Assembly: GCA_024762735.1 (NCBI GenBank)
Contig: JANTGU010000136.1
Location: 1 to 6,391, forward strand
Direction of reading: 5' to 3'
Source of the DNA: Bacteroidales bacterium
GTDB taxonomy: Bacteria > Bacteroidota > Bacteroidia > Bacteroidales > F082
DNA length: 6,391 nucleotides
Under the pieces are notes generated by a model that searched no databases, was not told the origin of the DNA, and worked only from the letters and a program-made list of their open reading frames with translations. Position numbers and translations under genes: made by a program. Below are positions 1-5,900 of the stretch, in pieces (position 1 is the first letter of the stretch; each line of letters opens with the position of its first letter).

Positions 1-1
1 C

Positions 2-310
2 AGGCCATTTCATAATTTTACCGACATGGGTGCTTACGAGTGTCAGGATCCAACCATTTCGGTAGAAGAAATTAGTGCAGAAAGCACTGTAGTATATCCT
101 AATCCTGCCGACAAGGTGGTTTACCTTAAAACATCCTACGATAATCCAATCGTAAAGTTGGAAATATTCAGCATCAATGGCACAAGGGTCAATCAAGCCG
201 GCCATTTTTCTGCTGTAGATGTATCAGCCCTTCCCAACGGAATATACCGTATCAAGGCAACTTATCGAAAAGGTGAAAAAACCATCCCGTTAGTGGTACT
301 GCATGAATAG
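2..310 (+). CDS. C-terminal end of a T9SS-secreted, beta-helix-like surface/extracellular protein (5' partial)
   Basis: The reading frame is open from base 2, eight codons upstream of the first ATG (26), so that ATG is internal and the gene starts outside the window; 102 residues are visible. The first residues, RPFHNFTDMGAYECQ, match the 'D(I/M)GAYE' ending typical of right-handed beta-helix or choice-of-anchor-Q secreted proteins of Bacteroidota. From about base 86 follows a T9SS type A sorting domain: a VYPNPA motif, a strand-rich middle (VKLEIFSINGTRV) and the closing DVSALPNGIYRI block. In this family the domain directs export across the outer membrane by the T9SS and is then cleaved, with the cargo attached to the surface or released. 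The catalytic or binding part lies upstream and cannot be judged. The stop overlaps the next gene by 8 bases, suggesting cotranscription. The sorting domain is secure; the beta-helix assignment rests on a few residues. Confidence 0.85.
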   Translation, partial: RPFHNFTDMGAYECQDPTISVEEISAESTVVYPNPADKVVYLKTSYDNPIVKLEIFSINGTRVNQAGHFSAVDVSALPNGIYRIKATYRKGEKTIPLVVLHE

Positions 311-1127
311 TAGCATAAAAAATATCATTCCCCGGAAGCTTGGCTATCGGCTTAAAAATATAAGGTCGGTGGTAAGGGGATATGTTTATAAAGGAGATCA
401 ATATTATTGCCCCATCTGCCGACAAGGCTTTAAAACCATGCTACCCGGTGGATTTGATTTGCCTGTGATTAAAGAAAAGGAGATTGTAGGGGGCGGTTAT
501 CGTCAAAACAACATCTGTCCTCGTTGCCAAAGCACCGACCGCGACCGGCTTGTATATCTTTACCTTAAGGAGAAGACTACTTTTTTTACGGCACCCCAAC
601 AGGTGTTGCACGTGGCGCCGGAACAATCTTTATTCCGGGTGTTTTCGAAACTACCCAACCTTACCTACACGGCAGGAACCAAATATCAGGAAGGTTTTTA
701 TTACAGCGACGAACTTCCGGTGATTGATTTAAGGGCTCTTTCGTACAACGACAATACTTTTGATTTCGTGATTGCCAACCACGTGCTGGAACATATCAAA
801 GAAGAGAAGAAGGTGCTACGAGAGATTTTCAGGGTGTTGAAACCGGGAGGCAACGCTATCCTTCAGGTTCCCATTGCCAACAAACTAAAACAGACATTTG
901 AAGATATCACCATTGTGACAAAAAGCGATCGGGAGAGATATTACGGGCAGTTTGATCATGTAAGGCTGTATGGCACCGACTATCCTGAACGTTTAGCTTC
1001 TGCCGGGTTTGTGGTAACCAAAACAAAACCCGGGGAGGATGCATGGCCGATGCCGACAGTTAAAAAATTCGCGTTAAACAGTGATGAATATCTTTACATT
1101 GCCCAAAAACCACCGATAAAGCTATGA
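303..1127 (+). CDS. Class I SAM-dependent methyltransferase with N-terminal zinc-ribbon-like CxxC pairs
   Basis: This 274-residue protein is probably a cytoplasmic methyltransferase of the Methyltransf_11 type; its substrate is unknown. Residues 36-39 (CPIC) and 72-75 (CPRC) form two CxxC pairs able to bind zinc, followed by STDRDRLVYLYL, which corresponds to the 'S-x-x-R-x-R' helix seen in this subfamily. The Rossmann core begins at VLHVAPE (101-107), which replaces the usual glycine-rich motif I. Then come an acidic strand, VIDLRAL (140-146), the DFVIANHVLEHI motif (154-165) and RVLKPGGNAILQVP (177-190). The C-terminal block YGQFDHVRLYGTDY (214-227) is also characteristic of this subfamily as I know it. 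The ATG at 303 overlaps the preceding stop by 8 bases and the gene ends in an ATGA overlap with the sensor gene, so translational coupling is likely. No Shine-Dalgarno motif is seen. Family confidence is high. Context gives no firm substrate; glycan or small-molecule methylation would be a guess. Confidence 0.88.
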   Translation: MNSSIKNIIPRKLGYRLKNIRSVVRGYVYKGDQYYCPICRQGFKTMLPGGFDLPVIKEKEIVGGGYRQNNICPRCQSTDRDRLVYLYLKEKTTFFTAPQQVLHVAPEQSLFRVFSKLPNLTYTAGTKYQEGFYYSDELPVIDLRALSYNDNTFDFVIANHVLEHIKEEKKVLREIFRVLKPGGNAILQVPIANKLKQTFEDITIVTKSDRERYYGQFDHVRLYGTDYPERLASAGFVVTKTKPGEDAWPMPTVKKFALNSDEYLYIAQKPPIKL

Positions 1128-3511
1128 TTTCAATTAGGAGATATGGCCTGTTACTATTGGTAGCCCTGTCGCTTTTGTCAGGAACAAAATCGAATGCCAA
1201 CACCTTAAACATCGATTCATGCCTGTTGGTTTTTGATAACAATATTCAAACAGTGCTATCCGGCTCCCCCGACAGCTATAGCTTGGGGCAGATTGACAAG
1301 CTCATCACGCTAACACGTTGTTTTAATCAACTTAGCCTGCCTACTGTTACCCTGGCTTTGCTTACTGATGAGCGTTTTGCCCCCGAGATGAACAGGGTTT
1401 CTACCAATCAAAAAATAACCCTTTACCGCATCATGGCTCGTGCTTACAGGCAGAACCAGGATTTTAACCATACTGAAGTGTATTATAAAAAACTGTTGAG
1501 CTATTATACTGATGTTGATAACCAGGATAGCGTGATTGCCCTTAGCTTTAAACTGGCTGATCTGTTTTTGGAAGAAAACAAGCCGGAGAAGGCCGCCCTC
1601 TATTTTCTTCTTATTCACAAAATAGTCGACAACCAACCTGATGCCATTGCTAATCATAGTAAACTACTCTATCGTGAAGCCAAAGCTGCCCGATTGCAAG
1701 GCCAATACTCAAAAGCCATCGCGTTGCATCAGCTTGCCCTTCAAAATGCAGACACGATGGCCAGACGGGTTTATTTGCAGCACCAAATGGCATTGGCTTC
1801 GCTATATGTTACGGTAAATAAAACCGACTCTTCCGAGTTGTTGCTAAAAGCCATCGGGAGCGATTCGGTGCTTCTTCTGCGCGAATGGTACCTGACCAAA
1901 TCAACCATGTACAGGGTAAAAAACGATTTTAAGTCAGCTTCACTTTACTTCACTTTGTTCATTAACGAAACCAACAGGCAAAACAATATTATCGAGCAAT
2001 ACAGAAAAAAGATGCTGGCAGGCAACAGTACTTTTTCCAATCTTATTGCCACCATTCAACCGGAAAAGCAAGACAGCTTTTTTAGTTGGGGAGTCTCGCT
2101 TCTGGGCATCCTGTTCCTTGCTGTCGTGTTGATCATCCTGCTATTGATCATCTTTTCACAACGGAAACAACTCAACAAGCGCAAGCGTGAGTTGTTAAAT
2201 ATAGAATCCGCCAAGAACAAGTTGTTAATAGATGGAAAGAAGCTTCTTGATAAAGAAGAGGATGGCGTTAACATACGTTTAACACTTATTGAAAAAGAGA
2301 TGGAAGAAAAGAATCAAGCCATCCAAAAGCTAAAAAAGCAGATTGAACAGACCCGGAGCCTCAAGAGAAAACAGGACAAAGCCAACCTGGAAGTTAATTT
2401 TCAGGTTCGTTCGCTTTTATCGAGTGTGATTGGATTGTCGAGTATTTTTAAAACTGAGTTTGCCAAGGCAAAAAACACACAGCTATATAAATACGCTGAT
2501 ATCATTGAAGAAAATGCTTCCATGCTCCTGAACATCATCGACGCCTATCACGAATATACCAGCCTTGACTCGGGAAAAGTAACCAGTACCATCAGCAAGG
2601 TAAATGCTGTTTCCATAATTGAAGAAGTTGTTGCCGACCTTGAGGAGTTGGCCGGGCAAAAAGCAGCGAAGTTGGTTTTTAATGCAAAAAAAACGCCTTT
2701 GTTGTTGGCCGATGAAGCCATTTTAAAAAAGATTGTTACCCTGGCAACCCAGGTAGGGCTTAACAACACCAACCGAGGGTTTGTCATTATTGACATAGAC
2801 CTGATAAAGAAGAACAAGTTTTGCACGATTAAAATTCAGAATACCGGCCACGGTTTTGATCCCGCGTACATTACTGAGATAGTAAAGCCTTTTAACCGCG
2901 AAGGTTTAAACTATATCCCCGGGTTTATAGGGACCGGCATGGAATACCCGCTTATTGCCCGTCTGGCCGAACTGATGAAAGGAGAAATTTCTGTGGAGTC
3001 GGGTATCGAACAAGGCATTACCTTTACCCTCACGTTGCCGGCAACCGATGTTTACGAAACCCTCATTGAGGCAAAACCTACTGATAAAAAAGAGGAAGAA
3101 AAAGAGACCATCCCCTGGAAAGGACTTAAAGTTTTAGTGGTGGAGGATGATGTTATGAACCGTCTCCTATTTACTAAAATTCTTAAAGAGGCCTCGACCC
3201 TGGTGATTGCTGAAGATGGAGAAAAAGCCATGGAAACAGTGGGTGATTTTTTTAGGAATGACGAAGTTTTTGACCTGATACTAATGGACATTAACTTACC
3301 TCTTCCCTGGGACGGAGTCAAACTGAAAGATAAAATCAAAGAGCTGTTTATGCCTTACAAGACGAAGCCGTTTATTGCTCAAACAGCCTACGCCATGCAG
3401 GGCGATCGTGAAAAGTTTTTGTCGAAGGGATTTGATGAATACATCTCGAAACCCATTATTAAAAAAGAGTTGATTCGCGTGGTCAACATTGCCTTAGAGC
3501 ATTTTCAGTAA
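1124..3511 (+). CDS. TPR-containing membrane hybrid sensor protein with degenerate histidine-kinase core and intact receiver domain
   Basis: A 795-residue inner-membrane signalling protein. Residues 1-25 form a signal peptide (R5R6, hydrophobic 8-19, cleavage likely after SNA). Residues 96-285 hold about five TPR-like helical pairs, predicted periplasmic. A transmembrane helix spans about 323-345, and a charged coiled coil runs to about 420. The kinase-like core follows. At the H-box (NFQVRSLLSSVIG, 425-437) the phospho-acceptor His is Phe426, followed by Gln427 and Leu431 where Glu and Pro are usual. The N-box asparagines are Leu540 and Val544, the G1 motif is NTGHG (Asp to Asn573), and G2 is GTGMEYP instead of GTGLGLA. 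The receiver (667-795) keeps E674/D675, phospho-acceptor D722, T754 and K776. Family knowledge: such proteins normally autophosphorylate and pass phosphate to the receiver. Inference: here the kinase is probably inactive and the receiver is served by another kinase, or the protein works as a scaffold. It starts inside the methyltransferase stop (ATGA). Confidence 0.88.
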   Translation: MISIRRYGLLLLVALSLLSGTKSNANTLNIDSCLLVFDNNIQTVLSGSPDSYSLGQIDKLITLTRCFNQLSLPTVTLALLTDERFAPEMNRVSTNQKITLYRIMARAYRQNQDFNHTEVYYKKLLSYYTDVDNQDSVIALSFKLADLFLEENKPEKAALYFLLIHKIVDNQPDAIANHSKLLYREAKAARLQGQYSKAIALHQLALQNADTMARRVYLQHQMALASLYVTVNKTDSSELLLKAIGSDSVLLLREWYLTKSTMYRVKNDFKSASLYFTLFINETNRQNNIIEQYRKKMLAGNSTFSNLIATIQPEKQDSFFSWGVSLLGILFLAVVLIILLLIIFSQRKQLNKRKRELLNIESAKNKLLIDGKKLLDKEEDGVNIRLTLIEKEMEEKNQAIQKLKKQIEQTRSLKRKQDKANLEVNFQVRSLLSSVIGLSSIFKTEFAKAKNTQLYKYADIIEENASMLLNIIDAYHEYTSLDSGKVTSTISKVNAVSIIEEVVADLEELAGQKAAKLVFNAKKTPLLLADEAILKKIVTLATQVGLNNTNRGFVIIDIDLIKKNKFCTIKIQNTGHGFDPAYITEIVKPFNREGLNYIPGFIGTGMEYPLIARLAELMKGEISVESGIEQGITFTLTLPATDVYETLIEAKPTDKKEEEKETIPWKGLKVLVVEDDVMNRLLFTKILKEASTLVIAEDGEKAMETVGDFFRNDEVFDLILMDINLPLPWDGVKLKDKIKELFMPYKTKPFIAQTAYAMQGDREKFLSKGFDEYISKPIIKKELIRVVNIALEHFQ

Positions 3512-3515
3512 TAAG

Positions 3516-4853
3516 TTACTTCGTGATATCTTCCAGCGTCAGTTCAATAATCAACGGGGAATAGGGAGGAATGTTATAAGCTCTTTTTTCAACCCCTTTG
3601 TAGCCAAGGCTTGATGGAATAACCAGTTTTGCTTTACCCGATTTCCGCATCATGGGCAAGGCCTCTTCCCAACCGGGGATGACGGTTCCGGCACCGAGTA
3701 CAAATTTAAAGGGGCGCCCGTCGTCGAGGGTAGAGAAAAGTTTTTCATCATTTAAGTTGAATAGTGTATAGTGTACCGATAGCGTGTTGCCTTTTTCCGG
3801 ATGAGGGCCACTCCCCTCCTTTTCTGAAATAAAATACAACCCATCATCCGTAGGTTTAACGGTGATGTTGTGTTTTTTAATATAGGCGGCAATTTTAGCA
3901 GGTTCTGCCTTTTTAAGGGCTTCTTTCTCTTTTTCCTTTTTCTGCGCCTGGTCTTTTCTTATCTTTTGTACCTCCTCCTTGGTTTTCAGTTTATCAAGCT
4001 TGATTTCGTAAATAATGGTAGCAAACGGGGGTACTGCACCTCCTTTTCCATCTTGCCCGATGCCAATATCGGAAGGAACGATGAGTTGGGCTTTCTCGCC
4101 TTCGTGCATCAAGCCCAGCCCCTGCATCAGCCCGGGGGTGTCAAATGATTTTCCGTACTCGATAAAAAGGGGGTCTTTGCCAAAATTATTGTACAATTCG
4201 TAGTCCACGCCGATGGCAGTCACCTTCATAAATACCTGGCACATTTCCCCTTTTTGCGGTTGACGTCCATAACCTTTTTGAAGCGTGGTATAAATTAATC
4301 CCGATTCCAGGGGTTTGGTGGTGATGTTATTTTCTTTCACGTAGTCGGATAACAGCTTAAACTGTTTCACCTTTTCACGTTGCAGCTTTTGGTTTTCCGC
4401 TTTTTTGTATTGACTTTGGGTTTGAACACTCAGTAACTTCACGTCAAAATACATTGGTTCGCCCGGCGTAACATACTCGGGCAGCTTTTTCAGGTTGGCC
4501 GTTTTGTAAAAAAATGAATCGGCTACCACAGCAAAAGTAAACGAATCGCCCGGTGCCATGAGTTTGATTCCTTCATAGATATCCCCCTGAAACATGGGCT
4601 TAATGACCGGAAAAGCAAATTTTCCCTCCAGTTCCTTGCTGTCGAAAAGTGTGGTGTCTTTCAGGTAATAACGCATTTTTACCGTTACATAATTATTTAA
4701 TCTTGCCCTGGCAGTATCGTTGCCATGGATGTGGGATTGATACCAGACATTGTTTTGCCCCTTGGTAAATCCTTCAAACTTTCCATGCTGCTTGCAGGAA
4801 ACTACCAACAAACCAATCGCGACCACAGAAAAAAACAGTTTTTTTAACATCAT
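3516..4853 (-). CDS. Three-module FKBP-type peptidyl-prolyl cis-trans isomerase lipoprotein
   Basis: A predicted periplasmic lipoprotein of 445 residues. The frame opens further up at a TTG (4880), but the tandem ATGs at 4853 and 4850 directly precede a proper signal (MLKKLFFSVV..., lipobox VVSC, Cys20), so the start is placed at the first ATG; 4850 is equally possible. Three FKBP-like modules follow. Module 1 (about 55-143) is degenerate, with DIYEG where the active-site Trp region should be. Module 2 (about 178-291) has GLMQGLGLM, with Leu for Trp, and lacks the pocket Tyr. Module 3 (about 322-445) is near-canonical: Tyr362, Phe373, Phe382, Val391-Ile392, Trp395, Tyr418 and IPP 428-430, but Ser374 replaces the usual Asp and Ile436 the last aromatic. 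Charged helical linkers separate the modules, two of them ending in a 'Y-[IV]-x-x-x-N-I-T' repeat. No acidic surface-export signal follows the lipid Cys (CKQHGK), so it probably faces the periplasm as an isomerase/chaperone. It lies 84 bases after its upstream paralogue and converges on the sensor gene. Confidence 0.88.
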   Translation of the reverse strand: MMLKKLFFSVVAIGLLVVSCKQHGKFEGFTKGQNNVWYQSHIHGNDTARARLNNYVTVKMRYYLKDTTLFDSKELEGKFAFPVIKPMFQGDIYEGIKLMAPGDSFTFAVVADSFFYKTANLKKLPEYVTPGEPMYFDVKLLSVQTQSQYKKAENQKLQREKVKQFKLLSDYVKENNITTKPLESGLIYTTLQKGYGRQPQKGEMCQVFMKVTAIGVDYELYNNFGKDPLFIEYGKSFDTPGLMQGLGLMHEGEKAQLIVPSDIGIGQDGKGGAVPPFATIIYEIKLDKLKTKEEVQKIRKDQAQKKEKEKEALKKAEPAKIAAYIKKHNITVKPTDDGLYFISEKEGSGPHPEKGNTLSVHYTLFNLNDEKLFSTLDDGRPFKFVLGAGTVIPGWEEALPMMRKSGKAKLVIPSSLGYKGVEKRAYNIPPYSPLIIELTLEDITK

Positions 4854-4881
4854 GCAATTTTTAAAGAAACCAACAATCAAA

Positions 4882-4910
4882 ACAGGCTGCCTGACGAAAT
4901 CAGACAGCCC
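4882..4910 (-). terminator. Probable rho-independent terminator or attenuator between two FKBP genes
   Basis: In the 84-base gap, the transcribed (minus) strand reads GGCTGTCTGA, a TTTCG loop, then TCAGGCAGCC, with arms at 4900-4909 and 4885-4894. The 10-pair stem is complete if the single T/G position is counted as a U-G wobble; read on the plus strand the same position is a C/A mismatch, so the hairpin fits RNA made in the direction of the FKBP genes. It is followed by TGTTTTGATTG, a short, interrupted T tract, and preceded by an A-rich run. It probably ends or dampens transcription after the two-module FKBP gene. The weak T tract makes partial read-through into the three-module gene plausible. 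I see no convincing Bacteroidota promoter (TTG...TAnnTTTG) between the hairpin and the next ATG. Confidence 0.6.
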
Positions 4911-4937
4911 ATGAAATATACTTTTTTTTCAAAATAT

Positions 4938-5843
4938 CTATTTACCGCTTGTAAAGTCGATTAACTCTACATCAAACACCAAGGGGGCGTAAGGAGGAAT
5001 GACACCACCGGCACCTCGCGGACCGTAAGCCAGCTTGGAGGGGATAATTAACTTGGCTTTCGAGCCTTTGTTTAAGGCAGCAATACCTTCGTCCCAGCCT
5101 TTAATTACGCGGCCTTCACCCAGTTCAAACTCGAATGGTTTGCCCCTGTCAACCGAGCTGTCGAATTTGGTTCCATCCAGCAGGTATCCTGTGTAATGAA
5201 CAGTTACTTTATCACCTTTTTGTGGTTTGGGACCATTTCCTTTTTTAGTAACCACAATAAACAATGAGTCAGCAGTAGGTGCCACGGTTATGTTGTTATC
5301 GGTTAAATACTTTTGCAGTTTGCCTGCTTCTTCCGCTTTATTTTTCAACATCTCTTCCTGTTGTTTCCTTTGTGCTTCCTGTTCTTCTTTCATTTTATCC
5401 TCTTTCGAAGTAACACTAACCAGTTTAACATCAAACAAAATAGTGTCCACGTCTTTTAAGTTTTCAGGAACCTGACGAAATCTGAATAGCTTCTGGAATA
5501 CTGAATCGGCATTGCATGCAAAAGTTGCACTATCGCCCACATGCATCAACCCCAAACCTTCATAAATATCAGCCTGATGAACCGATGCAACCATGGGTAA
5601 CTCCATGGGCTTTGGCAGTTTGCTGCTGTTAAACAAAACTGAGTCAGGTGTACGATAAATCATTTCAACGGTAACGTAATCGCCTTCAGCAGGGACGTTT
5701 CCTTCTTTGTTTTGCTCGTAGAACTTATATTTAAGTCCGTCTTTAGTTGTTTGCCATTTGCCTGTTTTGGCATTGCTGCAAGAGGTGAAAACAGTTGCAG
5801 ACATCATTAAAGCTGCAAACCATAAAATCAAATTGTTTTTCAT
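4938..5843 (-). CDS. Two-module FKBP-type peptidyl-prolyl cis-trans isomerase lipoprotein
   Basis: A 301-residue lipoprotein predicted to catalyse cis-trans isomerisation of X-Pro bonds in periplasmic or exported proteins. The ATG at 5843 gives a classic lipoprotein signal (MKNNLILWFA..., lipobox VFTSC, Cys22). Residues about 55-145 form a degenerate FKBP-like module with an inserted loop; its DIYEGLGLM motif has Ile where the active-site Trp sits. A lysine/glutamate/glutamine-rich helix (about 147-180) leads through the linker motif NNITVAPT to a canonical FKBP domain (about 190-298). By alignment with human FKBP12 its pocket is complete: Tyr217, Phe227, Asp228, Phe237, Val246, Ile247, Trp250, Tyr273, IPP 282-284 and Phe290. 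This is the only module in the window with every pocket residue, so it is the best candidate for a true isomerase. The residues after Cys22 (SNAK) lack an acidic surface-export signal, so a periplasm-facing location is likely. It is 57 bases downstream of the GldI-like gene and probably in the same operon. Confidence 0.92.
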   Translation of the reverse strand: MKNNLILWFAALMMSATVFTSCSNAKTGKWQTTKDGLKYKFYEQNKEGNVPAEGDYVTVEMIYRTPDSVLFNSSKLPKPMELPMVASVHQADIYEGLGLMHVGDSATFACNADSVFQKLFRFRQVPENLKDVDTILFDVKLVSVTSKEDKMKEEQEAQRKQQEEMLKNKAEEAGKLQKYLTDNNITVAPTADSLFIVVTKKGNGPKPQKGDKVTVHYTGYLLDGTKFDSSVDRGKPFEFELGEGRVIKGWDEGIAALNKGSKAKLIIPSKLAYGPRGAGGVIPPYAPLVFDVELIDFTSGK

Positions 5844-5900
5844 TTTATAAACATTTTATTTGTTGGAGGATGGGTAACCAACCGGCCACGTCATCCAAAA

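Noticed and set aside
1310..1657. Minus-strand open frame inside the sensor gene (115 codons)
   Set aside because: It lies wholly within the TPR region of a well-supported gene and its translation shows no recognisable domain or composition.
3507..3520. Small palindrome AGTAA-TAAG-TTACT spanning both convergent stop codons, as a bidirectional terminator
   Set aside because: The stem is only five mostly A/T pairs, with no T tract on either side; it is largely a by-product of two facing stop codons.
3870..4148. Plus-strand open frame encoding a very hydrophobic, phenylalanine/leucine-rich peptide
   Set aside because: It is the antisense of the lysine/glutamate-rich linker of the FKBP gene; AAG/AAA/GAA codons read backwards give Leu/Phe. 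No independent support.
4913..4920. TATATTTC on the minus strand as a Bacteroidota -7 element for the three-module FKBP gene
   Set aside because: One mismatch to TAnnTTTG, no well-placed -33 TTG, and it lies upstream of the hairpin, so transcripts would still have to pass the terminator.
5844..5900. Possible hairpin or promoter in the 57-base gap before the two-module FKBP gene
   Set aside because: A GGATG/CATCC pair exists, but it is five base pairs with a loop of nearly 20 and no T tract; no TTG...TAnnTTTG promoter pair is visible. The gap looks like a plain intra-operon leader with an A/T-rich stretch before the ATG.
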